A DNA stretch of 64,000 bases from Malus domestica (lineage: Eukaryota > Streptophyta > Magnoliopsida > Rosales > Rosaceae). The stretch is taken from positions 31,975,001 through 32,039,000 of the forward strand of contig NC_091677.1 of NCBI RefSeq assembly GCF_042453785.1, written 5' to 3'. Both the position numbers and the translations under genes were made by a program. Every line of letters starts with the position of its first letter. The first letter of the stretch is position 1. The notes beneath the pieces are model-generated. The model saw only the letters and a program-made list of their open reading frames with translations, searched no databases and was not told the origin of the DNA. This document shows, piece by piece, positions 32,547 to 45,021 of the stretch.

Positions 32547-35500
32547 CTAGGCTACAGACTTGAGAAGGACATTCAACACCGATTCTCGAGTTGGCAAAGC
32601 CGGAATAGCACCTCTCCCCATCACAGTCAATGCGCCGCAAGCGTTGGCAAACAGGAGCGCATCTCTCAGTTTGTCCTCGTCCTGCATTTCAAATCCAGAT
32701 GGCCACTCTCTTTAGGTTGACAGGCATAATCTATTGTTAAAAAAAAAACATAATAATGTAGGATATAACTTCTAACGCTATATTTTCAGTCAATAAAATG
32801 GACGACAAGTACGGTTTAAATGCAGTACATGCTTAAATCTAAGTCTTTAATAAAGAAGCTCTACCACTATCCAACACTAAGTTTATAATTTGAGAATTTC
32901 AACAAAAAAATGTAGTTCCCAAGTCATATGATGAATAACAAATACGTCAAAAACATATAATGTTGAAATTATCTTCTACAACTCAAAAAGCAATTGTCAC
33001 CTGTACTCTGTTCTAGCAACGTCTGGAATAAAGGTGACTTTCTTATTCTTCAAGAGGCAAGATCACAGTTGCCCAGTTAATTAGGAAAGGATTTCCAAGG
33101 AAGATAACTAGTACGTAGAGAGTTTAGGCTATCGTTTTTCAATTTAACCCAATGATACCCCTCCTCCCTAACATTTAACAATGTAACCCACTAACACTAA
33201 AATAACCCTAGTATGTAGACGAGGGGATTGGAAAAGGATTAGACATGAAGAAAACTCATTCATTCTAATCCTACCATTTTTTGGATAGGATTGGAATGGA
33301 TAGATTTCTTCATGAGTAATCCATCTTCTATCCTCTAGTTGGTCATAGTTTTTTCTTTTCTCCCCTCAACATGCCTTGAGATTAGGGATTTACCCATTCC
33401 CAATCCAATCCTACGTATCAAACAAGCCCCAAAGTTCTCTAAATTTTTGTGTCCGAGATGCAGTACCTGAAGCAAAGAAAGATCAACAGCTAGCTGTGAT
33501 AATATTCCAGCCACAAATGCGTCCCCAGCACCAGTGGTGTCCACTACATCTACCTTCATACCCTTGACTCTTCCACTGAATTCCTGCAAATACATAAAAT
33601 GTGCGGTTTCAGATACACAAACGCTAGGAAGAGAAGTATATTGCGGTTTCAGAAATGTTTGGAAAAAGATGCGCAAAGAGAAGCAAGCAGTCTAAATTGC
33701 TCCTACTTGGTATTCACACGAGAATCAAATTAATTGCTTTTACTGAGATTTCTAATAAAATCAAACTAATTCACCAAAATTGATATATACTCACTTTATA
33801 GTATCATCAATATCAAACTGTGCAATTAATACATTCATCATTTTTTTTCATAAACTTTCAACATATCTCAAACACTCTTATGATATTACTTGAACTACTT
33901 TTTTATTAAATTAATAATACTCTAAGATTCAGACGTTATAATGCATGAGTCAATGTGTAACAGCATATTTGAAAGCTTACCTTGGTGTAGTACCTGCAAC
34001 CATCAGGGCCCTCAGTGACCAGAAGTAATTTAAGATTTGGGTGGTACAATTTTCGAACAACATTTTCATCATATGGATCTTCTCCTTCCGTTAGAAAAGA
34101 AATCTCTTCTTCACTTATCTGAAAAACAAATAATCAAATTTTCTGACACAATATTTCCAATTTCTTTTAGCACTTCCCCTTTACCATTTTCACAAAAGGG
34201 GCAATGAAAATCAAATATGAACCTGCATAGTTAAAGGTTTAATTACCTTGATAACATCAGCAGAGTCCCATATACTCAAAATTCCTTCTCTAGCACTCTT
34301 TGCGGAAGGCCACAGTGGAAGCCTGAGGTTGGGATCGTAGGACAGAACTACACCAGCGTCCTTTGCAGCTTTTGTTGCTGCAATATGAGCCGACTTGCAT
34401 GGTTCCGTGATAAGACTTATAGAACCATAATGTAATATTTTTGCCTGCCACAGGATGGTCAAGACAGATTCCGAACATTACTATAAAGAAAATGACTAAC
34501 AAGTCAAATAAAAAATGGGTGGTGCTATCCACACACCACCCCTTTTTACTTTCTGCACAGCACAGCCCTCTCAATTTCCGGCCAATGGATTGAATGAATT
34601 GAAGAAGATCAAAGGACAGAAATTAACAAGAGGTGTGTGGATAGCACCACCTTAAAAAATAAACGGACAAAACTCTGCAAAATAAAATCATGTCAAACAC
34701 GCATGCAAGTTGATATCCAACAATAAGAAGAGCCCAAAATGGGGTGACCAAAATTAAACACACTGATACTGGAGTCTGCAGCCGTCATGATGTCACAGAT
34801 GCACAAATGTAAGTGGGTTTGGAACTTTGGATTCTAGAATAAAGAGTTCAAATTTAAGTATCCTTCTCATGTGAGGTGTACTATGTGATATTGAAAAGTT
34901 GGTTTAGGTTTACCAGTCTTTAATCAGATGATATATTAGTTCTCTAGACATTTCCTTTATAACTAATATTTATCTTTGCCTTCTTTTGACTCTTTACAAT
35001 TATAATCTTTCAGTGTTATTTAACTAACAACAGCAACTGTTTCATACCTTCCTAATTAAATCAAAATCAAGTTCAGCTTCTTGAAGCAACATATCAGCAC
35101 TAGGGTTACGATAAAACATGAACTCACGTTCCCCATCACTCCTCAATGTAACAAATGCTAAAGCAGTTCGTGCACCAGGATCAAAACGCAATCCCTCATT
35201 GTTCACATTATTCTCCTTTAGTATATCAGCAAGCATGTATCCAAATTCATCTTCCCCGACCTGCAGGCATTGCATAAATATAAAATACCTGAAAGGATAA
35301 GATTGCCCTGAACTTAAGATTTTATAAAACAGTAAAAAATTGGCACAACACAAGAGAACTAGTTTTGTTTTTGTTTCGCTACTTTAATGCAGAAGAAGAA
35401 CTCAGATGCAACAATACAGCTAAGAAATACAATAGAAAACTAGGTTGAAAGTGTCTAAGCATGCACAATGCAACTATGATAGGCAAGGTACGCTATGTTG

Positions 35501-37632
35501 AAAGTGGTCAAATTATTAGTTAATGACTCAAAATATTAAGTAACTGTGGACTTCATATAGAAACCAGAACAACAATAATATGGATACATATGTTTAAAAT
35601 GATACCTTTCCAATAAAAGCTGATGAGCCACCAAGACGAGCTATGCCAACTGCAACATTAGCAGGGGCTCCTCCAGCAGCTTTTTTAAATGCAGGTGCTT
35701 CAGCCAATGAAAGTCCATTAGTAGTTGGGACAAAATCAATCAGCATTTCCCCGAAACAAACCACAAGGGAGGATTCTTTTGTGTCCGATAGCACATCTCC
35801 TGCAAATGCTTTTCCTAAAATATTTTACTGTCAGGCAGTGAAAGGCTCAGTTTTTAACAACAGAAATTTTGATAATTAAGTAAGCAGAAGACCAAAAGCT
35901 GTATGGTAATGTCACTCATGATTCAAGTCATATGCAAAGCACGTTCTGCACAAATAGCGAAATTTAAGAAAGCACAAGCTCATGGTCCTAATTACAGCAA
36001 TCCAAGAACAATGTGTAGAATCCAGGAATTTAGTTTGGCAATTTCATGGTGTGCACATTTACTGAACAGTGACGTCAAAATAGAACTTGCAGTGCATTAT
36101 AAAATGAGACAACTTGGATGCCTAAAGAGCATCAGGAGTAAAGGTGGAATTAAGACAAAGTCAAGACAATCAAGATGGAATCAAGACAACTACGAGTAGA
36201 TCAAGACATCACCTGACCTCTAGAGTACTTCCGGGTTTTGGTTAGGGTTAAAGAGACTGAACTATGATAAGTTCTTCGAGCGACAAACATAGAGATAGCA
36301 TGTGCCGAGAAGTCTAGAATAGGATATGACTAAGATCCTTAGGAGTAACTAAAAACTGAATAGACATTAGGCACAATAAAAAGTCAAAACACAAAAAATC
36401 ACAACTAAATTAACATTCAGGATGCCTAAAAGCTGTCCTGGAAGACAAGGACATTGGCTGGTCAACCAGCCACCCTCTAAGTGGGCTGAAAGGTTTTCTC
36501 GGGGAACCAGATACCCCTGGTCAACCAAAGATTTCAGCAGTCGACCAAGATAACTCAGCTACCACAGCTTTTCGGTGCACAAGGGTCTTTTACCAGTGAA
36601 TTATCCCCTTCAACTATCTTTACAAAATCAAACTTTCAAATGTATTTGACATGTTGACCATGAGCTGCTGGCTCTGTTTGAACCTAAATGCTCCTATAAC
36701 TCTCGGAAGAGAGCAATACCAAGGGAGTGATGCTCCTCTCAACTGTCCCATGGCCAATCGAAACATCTCTTTTAGGTTTTGGATGCTTAGTGGATTCCCC
36801 ACCTCTTCTCTAATGGAGGACTTCAGTGTGAACACTGACGTAAGTTATCTGGTATATTATGCTGGAATCTGTTTTGCTTTGCCTAGATTGTTTTAATCCT
36901 TACTAGAACATTTCTCCTCGATGCCAGCATGCACTGCTCTCCAGTCTCTACCTCGGAACTTTCCAATATCCTTCCTTCTTGTTTCCTTCTCATATTGCGG
37001 AATCCTAAAATCCTAAGCTGGATGACATTTCTTAACATTTTGCATTTGCATTTATTTTACAATTAAAAGGTCCCGAAACATCGCTTGCAGCTTTCACTTC
37101 AATTGCCAAAGATAAAGATAAAATCGGGACACTTATAGAGCTAGACGTCTCACATATGTAGCCAACAAGAACCAATCACAACAATGCAATTCTAACATTC
37201 ATGATCCAAATACCCAAACGAAAATTTGACCAGAAAATGCAAATAATGCCCAACAAACTCCAAATACCCAAATGAACAATTCATACAATACTTCAATCCA
37301 ATCCAGGAACATCACACAAACTCCCCCAAATGAACAATTCATACAATACTTCAATCCAATTCAGGAACATCACACAAACGCCCACAAAGTACGTCATAAT
37401 TCAGCAAAATAATCAGATAGATAAACCAAACAAAACCAGTATTCCAAAGAGGCTGATAGAACTCAGAAACCAAAGCATTACCTTGGACATTCGATCTGGC
37501 AATGGAGGAAGAACTGAGAGGTGGTGGGGAAGCAAATGCAGAGGCTCTGACTGTCCGTTGACTAAAAGAAACTGAATTGCGAGGCAAAGAAACCACCCCG
37601 CCGAAGCAGAAAGCAGTAGAATGAAGAGCCAT
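32547..37632 (-). CDS. FRK6: Fructokinase, chloroplast type (pfkB family)
   Basis: There are seven exons: 37632-37482, 35814-35606, 35260-35048, 34444-34247, 34118-33981, 33583-33467 and 32681-32547. All are GT-AG and in phase, giving 386 residues. It phosphorylates fructose to fructose 6-phosphate with ATP. The first 50 residues are Ser-rich and poor in acidic residues ([10 protein letters not shown] ... ARSNVQG), fitting a plastid transit peptide. The pfkB core follows: [29 protein letters not shown], and the ATP/catalytic signature DTTGAGDAF (318-326) with base D324. The start is the second ATG of the frame (37632), which fits the MAL start of Arabidopsis FRK6; an ATG at 37683 would add 17 residues. 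Intron 1 is 1.67 kb. A 136-bp MITE sits in intron 3. Confidence 0.94.
34517..34652. mobile_element. 136-bp MITE in fructokinase intron 3
   Basis: GGTGGTGCTATCCACACACC and GGTGTGTGGATAGCACCACC are inverted ends. TAAAAAAT flanks both sides exactly (34509-34516 and 34653-34660), an 8-bp duplication as for hAT-type elements. Confidence 0.85.
37273..37388. repeat. 58-bp tandem duplication in fructokinase intron 1
   Basis: Two near-identical copies of a unit with ATGAACAATTCATACAATAC, TTCAATCCAAT and CAGGAACATCACACAAAC lie about 95 bp inside intron 1 from exon 1. Confidence 0.85.
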
Positions 37633-38935
37633 CAAAACAATCGCAGACCCAGAAGAGAATTCGAACCAGTTGAGATCTTCCAAATTCGATTTTACTCTGA
37701 AGCTCTTGCGGGAGAGAAGTAGCGTAGTCGTAATGTTTGTCGCCTCGTCAAAGTTCTTTGGACTGCCGATGGACTATGTTGTTCTAAATGGTTGGTCCCC
37801 CCGAAGCCGTTGTTTTGTTGCCATGTGTGACGAAATCTATTCCATCGTCTATTCTATTCTCACCAGACAAAATTTGATTTTGAATCGGGCATTCCATCGC
37901 ATAATTTGAATATTCTGCGGACCATAGTGTTCGAAATTTAAGATCAGAAAATTCGGACTTTTTGTTTATATGAAAGCTCTATAAAAAATCTAAATTTTTT
38001 TAATTGCGTGAGATGAGACAACGAAATGAGTTAATAAGAATCGTCAGATTTAATTTCAGTAATCTAGATCGTCTTGTCCTTAAACTCCTGTACTCCGGTG
38101 TATTTGATGCAGTAGTCAATATTATAAATGAGTGTTACAAAGGGAGTTACGTTGCGATCCTTTAAAATTAGTGTTAGGGAAGGGTATTTTTGATTTCATG
38201 CTTCTTTGCGAGGCACAAAAATGTAGCACCATCGTTGTGATACCAAAAGTTAGTGTTACGGCAAAATATGTCAAATTTCTGTGTTGAAATGATTACAATG
38301 CACTTTTGGTGTGATGTCAAAAGCATGAGCGAGTCCAAACATAGACTAAGTTCGTATATGTTCTTATTGTCCTACATCATAGCAAACATCGTCATGGCTA
38401 TACTATGGTAAGAATTTTATACACCAATTTAGCGCAAGACTATGAGAACGGGAAGAATTCAGGAAACGATGAAGACGGAGAAAATTCCAACAATACCACA
38501 CCCACACAGAAGGAGCTGGAAAATCAAGTACTGTCAAGTACTTCTTATTGTGTCATAACGAGAGTGAGTAAGTTGTAACAAAACACGCCACATACTCGCC
38601 CTTACTATGATACATCATGCACAATTAAGTTAAGACTTAAATCATCTTTATGACTTAATACAAATCCCAATGGGTTCGGTCCCAACGTGGCTCGTTAACC
38701 CAAAAATAATACTAGGCTCAAATTGAACCCCTAAATGCCGATATGATTAATTAACTAATTTAACTTATTAGATTCAAAACTAATAAATCTAATTAACTAT
38801 ATTCGGCACGTGTTCAATTTTATATAATATTAGAGTGCGATTCCAATTGTTTTAGTGAATTAAACCACTTTTTTTTCTTTCTCTCTCTTAACAAGGACAA
38901 TAATCATTAATCATTGAGAGTCAGTTAGACGACCA
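37633..38935. other. Upstream region of fructokinase and spacer
   Basis: Promoter-side sequence of the fructokinase gene. No further gene or repeat recognised. Confidence 0.4.
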
Positions 38936-38938
38936 TAA

Positions 38939-39823
38939 GAGCAACTCCAGCCATCCTTGTTGCTCGGGGGACAAGCTCCAGGAAAGGGCCCGAGGGCCGG
39001 TGGGAGGAGGTCCAGCGGTGAAGGGTCCGAGTGAGGGTGGGAGCCCGAGTTGCAGGCCCGTGGAAAATTGACAGGTCTGGTCCCCGAGCCTTGTGACGTC
39101 ACGCTGACGCAAGGGCTGGGTCCGGCCTTTTTTTTTATTTGTTTTGTGTCAGGCGCGTGTCCCTCACTCGCGAGTGGGGGCGCGTCGTCCGACAGGATTT
39201 CAGGGGGGAGGGCCCGCGCGCTCAGACATCCCAGTTATCATTGGGAAGCCACGTGGCTTCCCACGGTTCGTTCGATCCCAACGGTTCTTTAATAAGAACC
39301 GTCCGATTTGCAACGGTAATAAAAAAAAAGTTGATTTTATATCAACCGTTCGATCTGAGATCAACGGTTGATATTAATCTGCTTTATAAATTTAAAAAAA
39401 AAATAGTTTTAAAATTAATAAAAGTTACCGTTGTGACACGTGGCACAATTTGGAGTGTTAGAATTCAAAAATTTTTAAATCCAACGGCAGAGATTAATTA
39501 TTTGAATAAAAACTTTAAAAAATCCGAAAAATTTGTAAAAAAATCTGAATTTTTTTTTTATAAAATGACACGTGGCGCAACGAGAATGATTTAAAAAATC
39601 TTATCCGAAATTACAAATAATTTTATTTTGTATTATTTAAACAAACAAAAAAAAACTAATATTTTATTGTCTATTGCCAGAGGGGAGGGCTCCAAGGGTG
39701 GAGATGCAAATGACAATTACTATTCATTAATGGCAGTTACTATTCATTAAAGTCAGTTACTGTTCAATATGGTGGATTCAATAGTGGATTGCCAGGGGAA
39801 GGGTTCCATGGATGGAGTTGATC
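38939..39823. mobile_element. Non-autonomous Harbinger-like element
   Basis: The left end GAGCAACTCCAGCCATCC pairs with the inverted right end GATCAACTCCATCCATGG. TAA flanks both sides (38936-38938 and 39824-39826), the 3-bp duplication of PIF/Harbinger. The left third is GC-rich (38950-39240). The middle has many AACGG/CCGTT motifs. No transposase. Confidence 0.75.
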
Positions 39824-39826
39824 TAA

Positions 39827-40156
39827 GTGATACCAAACCCGTTCATACCAATATAGCATGTATGTATGTATATATGTAGAAAATCTTTCACATTGAATTG
39901 GTATGAGCTTTTACCGAAAAAAAACATAGCAATTGGACCTTAGGCCTTTTGTGGACTCGACCTAAAGAGGAATTCATTGGGCCTTATGAGTGTTGAGGTC
40001 CATTTTAATAAAAATAAATAAAAACATCTAATTAATTTCCCGGTTTAGTGCGGTTGAATTCGGTTTTTATTGTCTACAAATCGAAAATTAAATTGGCCTG
40101 AACCGGTTTTGTAGCCCAGCAGACACAAACCACGAACCACAAAACAGAACCCTAAG
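39827..40156. other. Spacer, nothing recognised
   Basis: Short AT-rich sequence with a GTATGTATGTATATATG run near 39860. Confidence 0.4.
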
Positions 40157-42385
40157 GGTGTGTTTATTGCATCAGACTATCTTAGACTGGACTAACTTCA
40201 GGAACTAAACTGGATTGGCTTGGCATGAACACTGGACTAACTTCAAAAACTAAGTTGCATTAGTTTGACATGGATTGGCTTCGCATGAACTAAGCAGTAC
40301 TAGAATTGTGAAACGTTTGGTGCAGTACCGGACTGGCCCAGACTAAACTTTTTTAATTATGAAAACTTCCACTTTCTTGTCAAAAACTTTTTTCAAGAGA
40401 GAAGATGCTTCATTCAGAATACCATTCATTTGCTTTACATGAAAGTCTACATATTTTTTCATCATTGTCAGCCACCAATACATTTACAAATTGCAACTAC
40501 TTAGTGCTTAAACTTGAGTTCCTTCACATATTCTTCAGTGCCCTTCAACCACTTGTCTACGTCTTGAGTGCTTGAATTGCAACAGCGCAGTCTACGGAGT
40601 GTCCAGAATATGTAAACCCATGAAAAAAAGAACCAAGCTTGCTGCTGACATCTGAAACTTCTGGGCTCACAAGAACAATGCATTGGCATTTATGAACCTA
40701 AAGTTAAACTAATGCATCAAGTGTAAGATTATTATTGCGGAAACAAACATGAACACAAATACAATTACCCACTAACCTTGCGAAACCATTGCAGCTTAAG
40801 AAAATAGAGCTCTTCTACCCTCGACACTACTGTATGCAATTAACAAATAATGGGGCTTGTTCTTTTGCGTAATTAGTGTGAATGCAGGACCCCTATTATA
40901 TATCCTCAGTGGTGGTATTTGATTAGGTTACTTCCCATCATGTAATCCTAATACAATCATATAAACAAATATCCTTATCACCGCAAACCAAAGTTATCAT
41001 ATCAGAATAGTTAACTTATTGAAAACCGAGACTACTTATAGCTGTGTATCAATCCAAATACATTCCCTGATAGCTTTACAAGTATAGTTCATCCCAAACT
41101 CTTATGACTTCAATCCCTTAAGCACGTGTAAAACAAGCGATAAGCTCTAATTAAGCTTACATTCTCCCACTAAAGCTAACACATGTTTTACATAAGCCAC
41201 CATATAAGAAATCATTCTTGAGTGGCCACGAGAATAGGAACAACAAATTCCCAGTAACAAGTTTCTGTCATTGGCTAGCATTCATGAAGAACTAAAGGGA
41301 ATTATGTCATAGAATTCACAAACATGCAAAGTAAGACTAACCACCTCCCCGCTGAAGTCAACTGTTGTATTCTGATGTGTATAATTGATAAATGGCATTC
41401 CCAATTCACTGACACCGACAATGGCCAATATTACAGTCATGAATTAACAATCTCGAAGGATTTTCCGCACCAGACCATCAATTTAAACAATAACAACAGC
41501 TACATTCATGTGATTCGAGTTTCACCATAACAAAAAACCAGAAAATCCATAAAGCAGCACACAAATGCATATTATCACAAGCATACAACCAAGACCGGGT
41601 GTAAAAAGACCCACATATAACAATATCGGTCAGAAATCCATCAATATTTGAAGCAAAAACAACACAATAAACCGAACGGACAAAACCCAAAGCAAAAACA
41701 AACACATGCAATCAAAATACAGAATACACCAAGTAATGAATCAATGGAAGATCAACTTTATCATTTCCAATTGCCCTGTAATGTATTGAGCAACCTCCGT
41801 CAAGCCAGGACGCCCCTCCTATCAACAAATTGGGAAATTGCGAATAAGTACCTCAACCCAAAACAAAACATTGTCCCCAATCTCTCCAATAGCAATTACA
41901 ATGGGGAATTCAAATAAAACCCAGCGAAAAATCCCAATTTTTTTCTTTCAATTTGGACAAAAAAGGGAGAAAAATGCAGTGAGGGCAATGAAAAGTGAGC
42001 TCACCTGGCGGTCGTCGATCTCTTGGGCCAAGACTCGAACGTGCTCGACGGCTCTGGCTTCCGAGAAGCAATTGAGAGGGACGCCGATCTCGACCTGCTT
42101 GATGAATGGAGGGAGAGAGAGAAGTAGATAGATAGGGCAAGGGAGAGAGAAGCAGATGAAGCAGATAGATAGAGCAAGGGAGATAAGCGGACGAAGAGAA
42201 GCAGATGAAGTGAAGCAGCGAAGGTCTTAGCAATCCGATGCTTTTTCGATGGGACTCGCTAAGACTGTCTAGCGACGTCCGGCTAGTCCCACTAAAGGTT
42301 GTCCTGCTGCGTAACAAACAAGGTATTGCTCTAAATTTTAGTCCAGTCTAGTCCAGTGAAGGCTATTGGTGGCAACCAAACACAA
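40157..42385. mobile_element. Probable TIR element carrying spliced gene sequence
   Basis: The left end GTGTGTTTATTGCATCAGAC plus AGACTGGACTAA resembles the inverted right end (TTGTGTTTGGTTGCCACC, then CTAGACTGGACTAA). The minus strand of 42105-41740 holds what look like two exons (listed separately). No transposase recognised. Target duplication and exact ends are uncertain. Confidence 0.45.
41751..42110 (-). pseudogene. Two-exon gene fragment, unrecognised
   Basis: On the minus strand a frame reading IKQVEIGVPLNCFSEARAVE then HVRVLAQEIDDRQ ends at a GTGAGC donor (near 42002). An AG acceptor (near 41818) is followed in the same phase by EGRPGLTEVAQYITGQLEMI, then KLIFH and a stop. The codon usage and in-phase junction look like a real gene, but I do not recognise the family. 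It may be a captured fragment inside the TIR element or the end of a small gene. Confidence 0.4.
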
Positions 42386-42646
42386 GTTTCTAAAGCTACT
42401 GTAAAACCTCTCTCCACCGCTGACACACCTCAGAACGAAGCATAGAGAAGCCCGCCTCCATCACCATCCAGAACCAGCCTCCATCACCATCCAGAAAACC
42501 AAAGTTGAAGAAGAAGAAGGCCGCACCATCCTCCACGGACCACCAAAACGATCGTCACTCAGAAACAAAGGAAGAAAGATCCAATGAGCGACATCGCTAA
42601 TAAGGGAGAATACGGGAAGGACCAACAAAGGTCAAAAAGTGAAGCG
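42386..42646. other. Spacer left of the copia element
   Basis: A short direct repeat of GCCTCCATCACCATCCAGAA occurs twice near 42455-42495. Otherwise unrecognised. Confidence 0.4.
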
Positions 42647-43079
42647 TGTTCTAAAATCGATCGTGGTGCAGTGGAATAAATAACAGGACATAAAATTTAC
42701 GAGGTTTTTCTACAGTCACTGTGACTAGAGTACATTTTCGGGGCAGCAGTGATGATTTCATTGTAATCTGCAATAATAAGAGTACAAAGATAACTCTCTC
42801 TATTATCTTCTCTCGTCTTCTTTCCTCTCTCTCTACCGTGAGTCTCTCTGTATGTTTTTTTTTATTGCATTCGAGTGCTCTATTTATAGAGCAACTCGTA
42901 TTATTACAATTTCACATTTACAACACCCAATGTAGAAAAACGATCTCCTGCATCCAAAGTCAATTTCCATTTTCATGGGTATTGAAAACTTATGCCAAAG
43001 TTGAAAACGCATTCTGTGTGAGAATTGGAAAGTCTTCCAAGGTACTGTGGGCATTCACTACCCAGCAGTATTTTCAACA
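42647..43079 (-). repeat. Copia 3' LTR
   Basis: 433 bp, collinear with 48049-48485. It contains a TATTTATAGAG stretch (TATA region on the minus strand reads CTCTATAAATA). Confidence 0.88.
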
Positions 43080-44403
43080 CTCCCCCTTGGATGCCCACAT
43101 ATCAACATTAGTTACCTCGTTAAGATCTTGATCTGTTTTGGATGCTCCCCCTGTTTTCAAATCATTTAAGTTGATCGTTGATCATTCTGCTTCAGTCTCT
43201 TACTAAGAAGAGTTGCCGAAAGAGATGTTTTACTTGTTAACTTTCCATAGGCTTGTTCTTGAACTGAGCTGGAGGGCTTTCTGCTAGACTTGCTTCAAAA
43301 GTTTGAATTTACTCCTTTTATCTGAAGCTGAATTTTATTCAAGGGTGGTGGACACTTGACTTTGAATCGGACTTGTGATTTCTTCAAGGACCTTCGAGGC
43401 TTGATCTTGAATGAAATTGGACCATGAGGAGCTTCACGTGGCAAGTGATCTTCGGTTTTGTCGGGGATGCTTCAATGTATCATTTTCACTTTCCTTACTT
43501 AATCCCCTTGCTTAAGTAGTATTTTCCCTGGGTTTCCCCCATGCATGTGTGGCATATTCTGCTGCAGTATTTGCCTTCTGATGCAGTAGTGGAATGCAAC
43601 CCTTGTATTTGGATGGTTCATTACTTCTTGGTGACTGGAGACCCAGCTCCAACAACAGTTGAAGATGACTGCTCGAGAGCTAAGTAAGCAATCAGGAAAG
43701 GTTCCAGGCAGTCGGTTCCTTACCTGGAGTTTGAGTGGAGGTTCTGACATATTGCTTTCTTTATCCTTGTCTTTGCAGGTAAGAACAAGGACAAAGGAAA
43801 GGACATGGAGATTGCATGATATGAAATACTCTTGCTCTCGTCCCTGAAGATATGAGATACTCTTGCTCTGGTGTGACTTGTTTGAAGAGGTATTCTCGGA
43901 AAGGAATAAAACTGAGTATGTTGAGAGGTTTGGTTGCAGATGCATCTTCGGCAATGAGAGAGAGAGTTAGGAGTTTTGGATGTGTGTCTTGCCATGGAGG
44001 ATGAAAGTCGACATATATAAGGATTTCCCCAATAGTAGGTAGTGGTGTGGATGTGACTTTGTCATCCACGCTTGTCGACAACAGTGTTGTAGTTGAAATA
44101 GTGAAATTCACGCGTTTTCAACTTTATCAGAGATCTTTGACAAAGTTGTATGTGATATCCAAAAGTTGAGATTGCGTCTGAAAAATGCCAACAAACTTTA
44201 TTCAGGAAAATCTGGCTTTTGAAATTCAGAGAGTTGTGCTTCTTCGGTCTCTGAACAAGTGGCTATATTGCCTCTTCTTTTATAGAGGTATTGCTTGTAT
44301 TCAAATTTGCACACTTTGAAGATTTCCCACTTGTGAAAATTGTCTCTGCTGTATTTCTAAGATTTCACTATATCCAACCTTTTTCTTTCATCAACTTCTG
44401 AAA

Positions 44404-45021
44404 ATGGCTTGCCCATCTAACATTTGCTTAGATTTGAGTCTTAAGACTAATAAAGGCGAGCCCCATCAGGATAATATATGGCGCCCGTCTTTCTTATCTT
44501 CAAATGATCCTCTTACGGTTGGGGACTCTGTGATGAAGAATGACCTAACCGCTACAGTGGTAGCTAGGAATCTTCTCACTCCCATGGATAACAGAATCTT
44601 TTCAAACCGATCTGATGAGGCTGTCGTTCAAGACTCTTTGGCTCTCAGTATTCAATGTGCAGGCTCTGTATCCAATATGGGCCAACGCCTACTTGCTCAA
44701 ACTCGCCAAGTTGAATCATTGATGGCTGAGGTGGCAAGTCTTAAACAAGAGATTAGAGGGCTCAAGCACCAGAATAGAGTGTTACACATGCTTACAAATA
44801 ATTATTCAACGAGCATGAAAAGAAAGCTCGATCAGCTACTAGAATCCGAAAGTCGGACGCAAAGTGACAATCAAGGGTTCAGGTCTTTATTCCAAAGACA
44901 TCCATTGTCTCAACCGTCTGGAGTTTCACCAAGTACTGAGGTTCCAAATAATCAACCTCTGGTGCCTCCCCCTTCTGGAGTACTTCCGAGTACTAAGGCT
45001 TCACATGAGCAACCTTTGTGA
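44404..45021 (+). CDS. Second copy of the coiled-coil LTR-family protein
   Basis: An open frame of 205 residues clearly related to that at 9321-10001. Shared blocks are DNIWRPSFLSS, LTVGDSVMKND, VVARNLLTPMDNR, SLALSIQCAGSVSNMGQRLL and VASLKQEIRGLKHQN, plus a Pro/Ser-rich tail with EVPNNQPLVPPPSGVLPSTK. It lies inside the copia element, opposite to copia transcription, between the decayed pol and the 3' LTR. Sequence upstream (about 43460-44400) is also collinear with the other copy, so this could be a nested relative of that element or an extra antisense frame of the copia family. Function unknown. Confidence 0.6.
   Translation: MACPSNICLDLSLKTNKGEPHQDNIWRPSFLSSNDPLTVGDSVMKNDLTATVVARNLLTPMDNRIFSNRSDEAVVQDSLALSIQCAGSVSNMGQRLLAQTRQVESLMAEVASLKQEIRGLKHQNRVLHMLTNNYSTSMKRKLDQLLESESRTQSDNQGFRSLFQRHPLSQPSGVSPSTEVPNNQPLVPPPSGVLPSTKASHEQPL

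Noticed and set aside
37633-37683. Alternative fructokinase start 17 codons upstream
   Set aside because: The added residues are not needed; the second ATG gives the usual MAL transit-peptide start.
40501-40689. 62-residue Cys/Trp-rich minus-strand frame
   Set aside because: I looked for a zinc-finger pattern and found none; too short to support a call.
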